From the NCBI RefSeq assembly GCF_024170465.1, contig NZ_JALJYF010000001.1, forward strand, positions 1,302,001 to 1,366,000: a stretch of 64,000 nucleotides of DNA, written 5' to 3'. The position numbers and the translations under genes are program-made. This DNA comes from Natronospira proteinivora (GTDB lineage: Bacteria; Pseudomonadota; Gammaproteobacteria; Natronospirales; Natronospiraceae). The notes below the pieces were generated by a model that did no database searches, was not told the origin of the DNA, and saw only the letters and a list, made by a program, of their open reading frames with translations. Shown piece by piece: positions 25,808-34,307 of this stretch; position 1 is the stretch's first letter, and every line of letters starts with the position of its first letter.

Positions 25808-26425
25808 TTACTTAGATGGTGAACCTAGATGCAAGAGTTGCGTTTCGGCACGGGCGATCTTATCCTTCAGCTGCTTGAGCTCTTTCCTCGTCAACGCGAA
25901 CGTGACCGATGATTTCTCGCGCTCTGACGTGATGTACTCTAGACTCATCAAAAAACCCGCAACCATACGATTATCGTTTTCTGAAACCGGAACAAACATT
26001 GGTCGTAAATCAGAAGAGAGATATGCGGCGCCAAAATCGAGCGCGCGCACATCGAGAGCATCTTGTTTTTCTTCTTCCGAAAGACAGAAGAATTTCCGGA
26101 GCTCGTCATGATCCTCGATATCTTCTTCGAGCAAAGCCCCTATTTCACTCACGACCTCACTTGGATCATGCTCTTCCTTCGTCAGGCGAGATAAAATCAA
26201 ATTCGCGATCATATAAATGCTGAACACTTCAGCATCATCCATTTGATACTTGCTAGCTAACTCTTCCAACCGCGTCCCAGAAGGCTTACGCGGCTGCGCA
26301 ATATCATTGCCCCGTAGCTCCCAAAGAAGCTCAACTGGTGCTTCCTTGAAGCGCTGGAGATCTTTCAGAAACGACTCATCCGACCTTAATGGCTCAGGAA
26401 TCAAATGATCTTCTCGCGTTGTCAA
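25808..26425 (-). CDS. Cytoplasmic acidic protein of unknown function (cassette gene 1)
   Basis: A 205-residue protein from TTG 26425; GGAG nine bases upstream supports this unusual start. It has no membrane segment or signal peptide. Acidic helices (EEHDPSEVVSEIGALLEEDIEDHDELRKFF) precede a C-terminal helix (FALTRKELKQLKDKIARAETQLLHL) likely to form a coiled coil. I recognise no domain. It is the first gene of the three-gene cassette, which has lower GC than the genome and sits among defence genes. Confidence 0.65.
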   Translation of the reverse strand: MTTREDHLIPEPLRSDESFLKDLQRFKEAPVELLWELRGNDIAQPRKPSGTRLEELASKYQMDDAEVFSIYMIANLILSRLTKEEHDPSEVVSEIGALLEEDIEDHDELRKFFCLSEEEKQDALDVRALDFGAAYLSSDLRPMFVPVSENDNRMVAGFLMSLEYITSEREKSSVTFALTRKELKQLKDKIARAETQLLHLGSPSK

Positions 26426-27083
26426 CAGCTTCGCTCCTTCTAACCTCTATTGCGTAATCTACGCGGATATCGACAGAACTTTTCCGTGCACAGCCCAAGG
26501 TGGCCCACCTGACTCCGGAGATTACCCAAATTCAGGTCGGCGACCTAGTCAGGTTCTTGCAGTAGGCAAATAATACTCCAAGACTATCGCCAAGCACTGC
26601 AAGCTTACAATACTTATACATTCTATATTAGACACCCCAAATAACCAACCTCTATAGAAAGCGCTTTTTCCTGTTAGAACAGATAGTTATACGAGCTTAG
26701 TCGCTTCCAATATGTATTCTCTGCTTTATCAGTCATTGCCCCACTCCCTCGGAATTCGACCGCCCAGCCGCAGTAATATCGAACTAAGCAAAACCGCCTC
26801 ACAGACCATTGCCATAGTCTAGTGCCCAACTTCCATTGCAACTCCCAACCCGGACCTGCACGAGAGCTGGATCTCTTCCTCTAGACCGCAAGTTCCTCCG
26901 CGGCTATCTGGCTATCAAGGTGCATGTCCTCATTCGTTTAGTGTGGTGACTCTCCGTACCCACAGTCACTCTAAGGACCAAACTCATTGGCGGAGTGAGC
27001 CGTCCCCCTTATCCCACGCGCAAAAGCTTCCGCTGCTCCCACTGTTGGCTGCAAAGCCTCGCTAGGCAATAGCAATACGGCTA
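26426..27083. other. Gene-free, AT-richer stretch
   Basis: 658 bp without a credible gene. On the plus strand near 26496-26561 a short open piece (KVAHLTPEITQIQVGDL, then stop) faintly resembles the C-terminus of a tyrosine recombinase, but it is too short to claim. There is no tRNA, terminator or clear repeat. It separates two modules and is probably decayed accessory DNA. Confidence 0.5.
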
Positions 27084-27833
27084 TCAAGGAAGCCTCTTGA
27101 GATCGTAAAGCAGAGCCACCTCTGGGTGCACCTGCCGTGTTGTCTCTCCTAACTCGATTCGCCGCTCAACAGCATACGCGGTAACACTTGCGGTAACAGC
27201 CAACCCACCCGCTAGGACGGATCCGACTGGCCCAGCAACTAACGCACCCACCGTAGCTGCCGATGAAACTGCCGCCAACTGTTTCGGTTGAATGAATAAC
27301 TTCGCTGTACCGACCATCGTCTGTAGCCCGTGCTTCTCAATAGCCCATTCATAATCCGCCAACATCCTCGCAATCGAATCGCTAGCTTCTAGCTTCGATG
27401 TTGCAGCCAATCCGCTATGCAGCCATTGCCTGAAAGCTGCATACTTCCAACGTGCTTGTTCATCGCTGCGAAACTCCATAACCTGCTCCCACTCCAGTCC
27501 TTCTTCTACAACCACTGGAAGCCCCTCCAACGCAGCCTGGAGTACGTAGTGTTTACCTCTGTCAAGGTGAGGCTCGATCCGCTCGCTCGAGTCGAGAACA
27601 GGAACGCAGGTAACACCCTTTTCCCTCCATACAGCCTCCACCGCCCTCAAATAATGAGCAAAATTTTCGAGCTCCGCATTGAGCACGACCGGACAGATAG
27701 TCCGAATGCTAGCCGGCGTCTCGTACTGTCTAATATTAGGTACGCAAAGCATCACTTCATCGAAAAGAAGCGCAGCCCGCTTCGCGGTATCAAGATGCGT
27801 TATCCCGCAGGTCTTGTTATAAGTTTTCCGCAT
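27084..27833 (-). CDS. Unknown protein with Gly/Ala-rich membrane hairpin
   Basis: A 249-residue protein from ATG 27833. The N-terminal half is soluble (GITHLDTAKRAALLFDEVMLCVP). Residues 190-222 are a Gly/Ala-rich hydrophobic stretch (SSAATVGALVAGPVGSVLAGG, then LAVTASVTAYAV) able to form a membrane hairpin. The end is polar. I do not recognise the family. It lies 142 bp downstream of a broken TIR gene in the same direction; a TIR sensor with a membrane-active partner is a known defence design, so the two may once have formed one system. This is inference from position. Confidence 0.6.
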   Translation of the reverse strand: MRKTYNKTCGITHLDTAKRAALLFDEVMLCVPNIRQYETPASIRTICPVVLNAELENFAHYLRAVEAVWREKGVTCVPVLDSSERIEPHLDRGKHYVLQAALEGLPVVVEEGLEWEQVMEFRSDEQARWKYAAFRQWLHSGLAATSKLEASDSIARMLADYEWAIEKHGLQTMVGTAKLFIQPKQLAAVSSAATVGALVAGPVGSVLAGGLAVTASVTAYAVERRIELGETTRQVHPEVALLYDLKRLP

Positions 27834-27975
27834 ACGTTTCGGCTCTCAAATGCCACCAGTCGCCATAAGTCGCCGCGTGAATTGAGGGTCCACGTGCCAA
27901 GCGCGCAAACTTGGTGGCCTTTCTAGGCCCATCACCACCCTTCTTCGACGTAATGGCGTGGCCATGTTGGACCGC

Positions 27976-28306
27976 TCACACTGCCTCGTCGAGGATCACG
28001 CCCGCAGCGATTTTTTTGGCGATGTCCTCGACCGAATCCTGCACCGTTGTAAAGCCTGCAAGGTCTGGCAAGATCCCACTGTACTTTTTCACATCGTCGA
28101 ACGTAACATTATGTAGGACAGGGATCAGAATACTCTTGCCCAGCAATGTACCGAGCTCCCTTTCTATCCAAAACCGCCCCGTGAGGTAGGCTGGCGTGAG
28201 CAGGAAAACTCCTGATCGGGCCTTCTGTAGGCCCGCGCCCATCTGCATACTGGCATCATATGTCCAATGTGATACCGAGCGTTGCTGATTGCTGGCATGG
28301 CTCGTT
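27976..28306 (-). pseudogene. 5'-truncated TIR-domain gene
   Basis: About 110 codons encode the second half of a TIR domain: SGVFLLTPAYLTGRFWIERELGTLLGK, then SILIPVLHNVTFDDVKKY and LPDLAGFTT. The first strand survives only as DLTSHASNQ, and about 20 residues of helix A expected after it are missing. No start codon with a ribosome site lies in frame, and the frame runs back into the 3' end of the oxidoreductase beta-subunit gene. The gene seems to have lost its promoter and start in a rearrangement against korB. Confidence 0.7.
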
Positions 28307-28309
28307 AAA

Positions 28310-29356
28310 TCACCGACACCCCCCCTGAAAAGCCTCCAAAACCCCAACCGGATCCCCAACCCCATCCACCCCAGTTAAACTCCTAGCAGGCAACTTCCTG
28401 CCACCCTCCTCATGCTCCTCCGAATTCACATACAACAACCCAGTAACAATCTCTTGCGCCTCCCGATGCCGCTCCAGATACCCAATAGCCGCCGCCCGAT
28501 TGGTCGGCTCATGATCCACATCAATCTTCCTCAGCACGATGGTCGAGCCATCATGCAATTCAATCGGCATGGCCCTGCCCTTCTCGTATTCCACCTTGAT
28601 CTCCTCCCGGGGCGGGATGAAATCGGTATGAATGGCCGGATGGAAGAACTCCCGGGTATGGGCGTAGCTCTTGGAGCTGCCCTGGTGGTCATTAAAGGCC
28701 ACACAGGGGCTGATCACATCGATTAGGGCGAAGCCGTTGTGTTTTAGGCCGGCCTGGATGAGGGGGATGAGTTGTTCTTTGTCGCCGGAGAAGCCTCGGG
28801 CGACGAAGCCGCAGCCGAGTGTTATGGCGGTTAGGACCGGGTCGATGGGTGGGTTTTCGTTGACCTGGCCGTATTTGGCTTTACTGCCCACATCGGCGCT
28901 GGCGGAGAACTGGCCTTTGGTGAGGCCGTACACGCCGTTGTTTTCGATGATGTAGAGCATGTTTACATCACGGCGGATGGCGTGGGCGAATTGGCCGAAG
29001 CCGATGTTGAGGGAGTCGCCGTCGCCGGAGACGCCGATGAAGTGGAGTTCGGGGTTGGCGGCCTGGGCGCCGGTGGCGATGGAGGGCATGCGGCCGTGGA
29101 CGGCGTTGATGCCATGGGCTTCGCGCAGGAAGTAGGCCGGGGTCTTGGAGGAGCAGCCGATGCCGCTCATCTTGGCGACCCGGAAAGGCTCGATGTCCAG
29201 GGCCCAGACGGCCTCGATCAGGCCGGCGGTGATGGAATCATGGCCGCAGCCGGCGCAGAGGGTGGACATGCCGCCTTCGTAGTCTCGGGTGGTTAGGCCG
29301 AGTTTGTTTTTGGGGAGGTTGGGGTGGTGGATTTTTGGTTTGGTCATGAAGCTCAT
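28310..29356 (-). CDS. korB: 2-oxoacid:ferredoxin oxidoreductase, beta (TPP) subunit
   Basis: A 348-residue protein; ATG 29356 follows AGGAG by eight bases. It has the iron-sulfur/TPP entry motif LCAGCGHDSI, the cofactor motif GVSGDGDSLNIGFGQ ending in YIIENNGVYGLTKGQ, and the metal-binding region typical of KorB/PorB. With KorA it oxidatively decarboxylates a 2-oxoacid (2-oxoglutarate or pyruvate) to acyl-CoA and reduces ferredoxin. It lies downstream of korA, separated by 211 bp that hold nested hairpins and a REP-like repeat. Its last 15 residues may have been altered by the junction with the TIR remnant, as the stop lies just before it. Confidence 0.92.
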   Translation of the reverse strand: MSFMTKPKIHHPNLPKNKLGLTTRDYEGGMSTLCAGCGHDSITAGLIEAVWALDIEPFRVAKMSGIGCSSKTPAYFLREAHGINAVHGRMPSIATGAQAANPELHFIGVSGDGDSLNIGFGQFAHAIRRDVNMLYIIENNGVYGLTKGQFSASADVGSKAKYGQVNENPPIDPVLTAITLGCGFVARGFSGDKEQLIPLIQAGLKHNGFALIDVISPCVAFNDHQGSSKSYAHTREFFHPAIHTDFIPPREEIKVEYEKGRAMPIELHDGSTIVLRKIDVDHEPTNRAAAIGYLERHREAQEIVTGLLYVNSEEHEEGGRKLPARSLTGVDGVGDPVGVLEAFQGGCR

Positions 29357-29380
29357 GGGGTGGCTCCTGGAAATTCTGGC

Positions 29381-29553
29381 TCACGCGAAGGCGCTAAGAC
29401 GCTAAGGGTTAAGGAAATCCCCCTCTGTCTCCCCCTTCCGAGCAGAGCTCGCAAGGGGGAGGACCCTGTAGCTGTGTTTGGGTCGCGGATGAATCCGCTC
29501 CTACGGGGGGTGTGTTGGGCTTTTATTCTTGGCGCCTTTGCGTCTTGGCGTGA
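29381..29553. repeat. Nested inverted repeats between korA and korB
   Basis: The outer arms are 29381-29406 (TCACGCGAAGGCGCTAAGAC and following) and 29529-29553 (GCGCCTTTGCGTCTTGGCG), nearly complementary. An inner hairpin has 14-bp arms CTCCCCCTTCCGAG (29429-29442) and CTCGCAAGGGGGAG (29448-29461) with one mismatch. A REP-like unit lies between them. The outer arms resemble a repeat widespread in proteobacterial genomes. Confidence 0.7.
29484..29507. repeat. REP-like palindromic unit
   Basis: TCGCGGATGAATCCGCTCC followed by TACGG: a small palindrome of the GTAGGAGCGG family also seen at 31407-31490 and 43287-43351. Confidence 0.8.
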
Positions 29554-29567
29554 GGAATCATTGGCTT

Positions 29568-31379
29568 TTAGCATGCCTCGGCCTCCTGGCAATAATCCGT
29601 GATGGTGGATTCTATGTGCATGGAGGCGATGGGGAGGCCGTTGTAGTGGAGGATGGAGACGAGTTTTTTGGCGTCGGCGTCGAGTTCGGCTTGGAGCATG
29701 CACTTTAGTTGGGCATCGCGGTTTTGTTCGATGACGAAGATGGTGTCGTGTTCGTCGATGAAGCGGCGGATGTGGTCGGTGAAGGGGAAGGCGCGGATGC
29801 GGCAGTAGTCGAATTCGGTGCCCTTCCCTTTCAGATTGTGCCGGGCTTCTTTGACGGCCAGATCGCAGGAGCCGAGGCTGATGATGCCGGCCTTGACGGG
29901 TTTGGATCGGGCGTAGTCGATGTAGGGGGCCGGGATGTGGTCCTTGGCGGTATCGAACTTGCGGCGCAGGCGGTCCAGGACGCGCTGGTATTCGGCGGCG
30001 TCTTCGGTGTAGGTGGCGTGTTCGGAGTGGCCGGAGCCGCGGGTGAAGTAGGCCCCCTTGGGGTGGACGCCGGGGAGTGTGCGCTGGGGGATGCCGTCGC
30101 GGTCCGGGTCCTGGTAGCGGCCGTAGCGGCCTTCCAGTTTGTCCAGGTCTTCGGCGGAGAGCACCTTGCCCCGGTCGGGTTGGTAGCTCTCATCCCATTT
30201 CAGTTCCGGGACCATCCATTCGTTCATGCCGATGTCGAGATCGGAGACCATGAAGACCGGGGTCTGGAAGCGCTCGGCCAAGTCGAAGCTCTTGATGGAG
30301 AAGTCGAAGGCTTCCCGGGGGTCTGCCGGGTAGAGACAGATGTGGCGGGTGTCGCCGTGGCCGGCGTAGGCGCATTCATTGATGTCCGACTGCTGGGTGC
30401 GGGTGGGCATGCCGGTGGAGGGCCCCACCCGCTGGATGTCGAAGATCACCGCCGGGATTTCGGTGTAGTAGCCGAAGCTGACGAATTCATTCATTAGGCT
30501 GATGCCGGGCCCGGAGGTGGCGGTGAAGGCGCGGGCGCCCATCCAGCCGGCGCCGAGCACCATGCCGCAGGCGGCCAGTTCGTCTTCGGCCTGGATGATC
30601 TTGTATTGAGGGGTGCCGTCTTCATCGTGGCGGTGCTTGGCGCAGAAGCTGGTGAAGGCATCCATCACGCTGGTAGAGGGGGTGATGGGGTACCAGGCGG
30701 CCACATTGGCGCCGGCGAGCATGGCGCCCAGGGCGGCGGTGGTGTTGCCGTCGACAATGACATGGCCTTTGGTCATGTCGGCTTTTTTGACGTGCAGGGG
30801 TAGCGGGCAGTCGTAGTGTTTTTTGGCGTAGTCGTAGCCGATGTGGACGGCTTCCATATTGGGTTCGACCAGCTTGGCTTTCTTCTCGCCGAAGGTTTCC
30901 TTGAGCAGTTGTTCGATGATGTCGAGATCCAGGTCCAGCAGGGCGGCCAGGGCACCCACATAGGCGACGTTTTTCATCAGGATGCGGGTGCGGGGCTCGA
31001 CGAAATGATGGTTGATCATCTCGGCCAGGGGCACGCCGATGACGGTGATGTCGTCGCGGGTGATCTCGCGGTGGCGGGGCCAGGTGCTGTCGTAGAAGAG
31101 ATAGCCGCCGGGGGCCAGTTCGGCCTGGTCCTTGGCGAAGGTTTCGGCGTTCATGGCCACCATGAAGTGGACCTGGCCGGCGCGGGTGAGGTGGCCGGGG
31201 TCGGTGACGCGGATTTCATACCAGGTGGGCAGGCCCTGGATGTTGGAGGGGAAGTAGTTTTTGCCCATCACCGGGACGCCCATGCGGAAGATGGATTTCA
31301 TGAGCAGGGCGTTGGCGCTGGCGGAGCCGGTGCCGTTGACGGTGGCGATTTTTAGGGTGAAGTCGTTGACCTTAGGCAT
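29568..31379 (-). CDS. korA: 2-oxoacid:ferredoxin oxidoreductase, fused gamma-alpha subunit
   Basis: A 603-residue protein. Residues 1-190 form the gamma domain (VNGTGSASANALLMKSIFRMG, then NYFPSNIQGLPTWYEIR); from about residue 200 the alpha subunit follows (VDGNTTAALGAMLAGANVAAW, then YPITPSTSVMDAF and a TPP-domain region with TSGPGISLMNEF). The fused KorA form is common in aerobic or microaerobic proteobacteria. It is the middle gene of a three-gene set: a GltD-like flavoprotein gene upstream and korB downstream, both separated from it by REP-like repeats. Confidence 0.93.
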   Translation of the reverse strand: MPKVNDFTLKIATVNGTGSASANALLMKSIFRMGVPVMGKNYFPSNIQGLPTWYEIRVTDPGHLTRAGQVHFMVAMNAETFAKDQAELAPGGYLFYDSTWPRHREITRDDITVIGVPLAEMINHHFVEPRTRILMKNVAYVGALAALLDLDLDIIEQLLKETFGEKKAKLVEPNMEAVHIGYDYAKKHYDCPLPLHVKKADMTKGHVIVDGNTTAALGAMLAGANVAAWYPITPSTSVMDAFTSFCAKHRHDEDGTPQYKIIQAEDELAACGMVLGAGWMGARAFTATSGPGISLMNEFVSFGYYTEIPAVIFDIQRVGPSTGMPTRTQQSDINECAYAGHGDTRHICLYPADPREAFDFSIKSFDLAERFQTPVFMVSDLDIGMNEWMVPELKWDESYQPDRGKVLSAEDLDKLEGRYGRYQDPDRDGIPQRTLPGVHPKGAYFTRGSGHSEHATYTEDAAEYQRVLDRLRRKFDTAKDHIPAPYIDYARSKPVKAGIISLGSCDLAVKEARHNLKGKGTEFDYCRIRAFPFTDHIRRFIDEHDTIFVIEQNRDAQLKCMLQAELDADAKKLVSILHYNGLPIASMHIESTITDYCQEAEAC

Positions 31380-31406
31380 TAAGAACCCTCAATTACAATC
31401 GGGGCA

Positions 31407-31490
31407 CGTAGGAGCGAATTTATTCGCGATTGGGTCAGAAACCGCCATCGTGCCCTCCGAGAGCCGGTCGCGGATGAATCCGCTCCTACG
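31407..31490. repeat. Pair of REP-like units in inverted orientation
   Basis: Unit 1 is at 31407-31429 (AGGAGCGAATTTATTCGC core) and unit 2 at 31468-31490 (GCGGATGAATCCGCTCC core), in opposite orientation, 38 bp apart. Together they form a BIME-like pair between korA and the upstream flavoprotein gene; they could form an mRNA hairpin. Confidence 0.85.
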
Positions 31491-31521
31491 GGGGTTCGTT
31501 TGCATTTGGCTTCTATGGTCA

Positions 31522-33342
31522 TCAGGCGCGTTTTTTGTCGGGGGTGCGGGCGGCGACTTCGTCGCTGACTTTGGGGATGAAGACTTCGCCGTGTTTCATG
31601 TCCCAGGCGGCGGTGGGGCAGCGTTCGGCGCAGAGGCCGCAGTGCACGCATTGGTCTTCGTCTTTGATCATGTGGCGTTTGGTCTGGGGTAGCTTGGCGG
31701 AGACGTAGATGTCCTGGTCCGGGTTGTTGGCCGGGACCTTGAGGCGGCTGCGGACGGATTCTTCTGATTCTTCTTCATCGATGTGCAGCATGGTGAGGCA
31801 TTGGGTGGGGCAGATGTCGATGCAGGCGTCGCACTCGATGCACTTTTCGTTGAAGAAGATGGTCTGGATGTCGCAGTTGAGGCAGCGCTCCACTTCCACT
31901 GCCCACTCTTCCTGGCCGAAGCCCAGTTCCACTTCGATGTTCACATTCTTGAAACGTTTTTTCATGTCCACGTGAGGAACCAGGCGGCGTTCCTCGGGGG
32001 CGTACTGGTTGGAGTAGGCCCATTCGTGCTGGCCCATTTTGACGGTGTGCACATCCACGGCATTGGGCAGGCGTTGGGTGATGTCTTCGCCGTTGACGTA
32101 TTTGTGGATGGAGATGGCCGCCTCGTGGCCGTGGCGCACAGCCCAGATGATGTTCTCCGGGCCGAAGGCGGCATCGCCGCCGAAGAAGACGCCCGGGCGG
32201 GTGGACTGGTAGGTGATCTTGTCCACCAGGGGCACGTCCCATTCATTGAATTCAATGCCGATGTCCCGCTCGATCCAGGGGAAGGCGTTTTCCTGGCCGA
32301 TGGCGAGGATGACGTCATCGCAGGGCAGGAAGATTTCATTGATGACCTTGCTCTTCTGGCGGCCGTCTTTTTCGAAGTACTCCAGCACCTCGAAGGTCAT
32401 GCCCTTGAGTTGGCCGTCTTCCATGACGAAGGCCTTGGGGGAATGACAGGTCATCAATTCCACGCCTTCGTCCAGGGCGTCTTCCAGTTCCCATTCCGAG
32501 GCCTTGAGCTGGTCGCTGGGTTTGCGGGCCATGACACGGACATCATGGGCGCCCAGGCGCAGGGAGGTGCGGCAGCAGTCCATGGCGGTGTTGCCGGCGC
32601 CGATGATCAGCACCTTCTTGCCGATGGATTCGATGTGCTCAAAGGCCACCGATTCCAGCCAGTTGATGCCGATATGCACCCGGCCCGTGTCTTGGGCCTC
32701 GTCGCGGCCTTCCAGCTTGAGGTCCTTGCCGCGGGGGGCGCCGGCGCCGACGAAGACGGCGTCATAGCCCTCTTCCAATAAGGCCTTCATGGATTGGATG
32801 GGGCTGTTCAAGCGCAGGTCCACATCCATGTCCAGGATGTTGTCGATCTCTTCATCCAGGACATTGGGGGGCAGACGGAAACGCGGGATGTTGGAGCGCA
32901 TCAGGCCGCCGGTGACATCCAGCTTTTCGAAGATGGTGACTTCATAGCCCAGCGGCGCCAGGTCATTGGCAACAGTCAGCGAGGCACAGCCGGCGCCGAT
33001 GCAGGCGATCTTTTTGCCGTTTTTCTTTTTCGGGGCCTGGGGCAGGCGCTCGGCAATGTCGTCTTTGAGGTCGTAGGTGACCCGTTTGAGGCGGCAGATA
33101 GCCACTGGCTTTTCATCGTCCACCCGGCCCCGGCGGCAGGCCGGCTCGCAGGGGCGGTCACAGACCCGGCCCAGAATGCCCGGGAAGACATTGGAGTCCC
33201 GGTTGAGCATATAGGCGTCGGTGTAACGGCCCTGGGCGATGAGGCGGATATAGCCGGGGACATCGGTGTGTGCGGGACAGGCCCACTGACAATCCACGAC
33301 CTTGTGGAAATAGTCAGGGTGGTAGGTATCAGTCGGTTTCAT
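31522..33342 (-). CDS. GltD-like FAD/iron-sulfur oxidoreductase (electron partner of KorAB)
   Basis: 606 residues from ATG 33342, which follows GGAGCG; the longer frame upstream lacks family similarity. The N-terminal glutamate-synthase-like region binds iron-sulfur clusters (CQWACPAHTDVPGYI, then CDRPCEPACRRG). Two nucleotide-binding domains follow: FAD site IACIGAGCASLTVANDL and NAD(P)H site KVLIIGAGNTAMDCCRTSL, then FFGGDAAFGPENIIWAV. The C-terminal 110 residues are a ferredoxin-like domain with two 4Fe-4S motifs (CIECDACIDICP and CVHCGLCAERCP). It likely passes electrons between ferredoxin and NAD(P)H for the KorAB reaction, being first in the operon. Confidence 0.92.
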   Translation of the reverse strand: MKPTDTYHPDYFHKVVDCQWACPAHTDVPGYIRLIAQGRYTDAYMLNRDSNVFPGILGRVCDRPCEPACRRGRVDDEKPVAICRLKRVTYDLKDDIAERLPQAPKKKNGKKIACIGAGCASLTVANDLAPLGYEVTIFEKLDVTGGLMRSNIPRFRLPPNVLDEEIDNILDMDVDLRLNSPIQSMKALLEEGYDAVFVGAGAPRGKDLKLEGRDEAQDTGRVHIGINWLESVAFEHIESIGKKVLIIGAGNTAMDCCRTSLRLGAHDVRVMARKPSDQLKASEWELEDALDEGVELMTCHSPKAFVMEDGQLKGMTFEVLEYFEKDGRQKSKVINEIFLPCDDVILAIGQENAFPWIERDIGIEFNEWDVPLVDKITYQSTRPGVFFGGDAAFGPENIIWAVRHGHEAAISIHKYVNGEDITQRLPNAVDVHTVKMGQHEWAYSNQYAPEERRLVPHVDMKKRFKNVNIEVELGFGQEEWAVEVERCLNCDIQTIFFNEKCIECDACIDICPTQCLTMLHIDEEESEESVRSRLKVPANNPDQDIYVSAKLPQTKRHMIKDEDQCVHCGLCAERCPTAAWDMKHGEVFIPKVSDEVAARTPDKKRA

Positions 33343-33501
33343 GCCGCGCTCCGGCAGTGGCGGGCAAACGTCAATGTGCCCCTTCTCTCTAAAGCTAGCC
33401 CCGCCGGGGGCGGCGGTCAAGCACGCCCCGCCGTGACGGGGCATCCATTTAGCGGGGCATTACGGCCGATGCGTGATGATCAAACCTCCCTGGCGCGGTA
33501 C

Positions 33502-34026
33502 TCAGCCCTGCCTGGATATAGCCGGTTCCGCCTGCGCCAGCATCCACAGGTCATCCCGGTCCACGGCACGATCAAGGAGTTGCTTGTATTGAATCAATTC
33601 CCGGCGGGGCATCACTTTCATGCGCAGGTCGAAGGGCTCTCGCAATTCATATTGGGCGAGATCTACTTCCAGGGGGTGCCATTGGCCTGTGTCAGCACGC
33701 TGGATGTATGTATCACTGGCGCTGCCAATCTCAATCACTATTCCCTCTATTACGAACTGGGCATAGACCACATCCCACTGCCCGCCCACATGACGATCAA
33801 GGGGCTTGCTTTGATACGCCTGCCATTCCCGGGCGATCTCATGTAAATCGCTTTCCGGCACCAGCAGGTCGATGTCATTCAAGGGGCGCCAGGCGCCGTG
33901 GGCGATGGCCGCCAGGCCGCCCACGATCAGATAGTCTACCTCCCGGTCCCAAAGCATGGATAGCAGCTGGACAAGCGCCTCCCGGATGCCGGCTTCCCGC
34001 TGTTTCGACGTACTCAAATCGTCCAT
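33502..34026 (-). CDS. Nucleotidyltransferase-fold protein (orphan)
   Basis: A 174-residue protein with the nucleotidyltransferase signature VGGLAAIAHGAWRPLNDIDLLVPE: the GG pair and the D-I-D metal aspartates. Such proteins are often toxin or antitoxin partners (MNT/HEPN or AbiEii-like), but no HEPN or AbiEi gene is adjacent. It may be a solitary nucleotidyltransferase or the remaining half of a pair. The start at 34026 is plausible; no strong promoter is seen. Confidence 0.8.
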   Translation of the reverse strand: MDDLSTSKQREAGIREALVQLLSMLWDREVDYLIVGGLAAIAHGAWRPLNDIDLLVPESDLHEIAREWQAYQSKPLDRHVGGQWDVVYAQFVIEGIVIEIGSASDTYIQRADTGQWHPLEVDLAQYELREPFDLRMKVMPRRELIQYKQLLDRAVDRDDLWMLAQAEPAISRQG

Positions 34027-34307
34027 ATCACTCTCCGTCTTCCTGGCCCTCCTCGGCCAGCAAAATCACTGATGCCCGGAACCAACACAGGCAACAAGAA
34101 ACAGCAACCAGCCCGGCGACAGCTGATGGTGACTCCCCGTTTCAGCATTCGCCTTTCGCCCGATATAGCGTAATAGCTCGGTAGAACAGCGATGTTATCT
34201 CATGGCCAGCGCTTGTCAAGCGCCGATCTTCCCAATAAGCGAAGGACACATGGCCAAACCGCTCCCGAATACCTAGGATGGTGGCTCACCGACATTGGAG
34301 ACTGCCC

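Noticed and set aside
26496-26561. Possible C-terminus of a tyrosine recombinase (KVAHLTPEI...)
   Set aside because: Only about 22 codons and no catalytic Arg-His-Arg-Tyr part; similarity could be chance. It is mentioned only in the gene-free stretch entry.
31522-33444. Longer start for the GltD-like gene at 33444
   Set aside because: The extra 34 residues have no family similarity, and ATG 33342 has a ribosome site directly before the conserved N-terminus.
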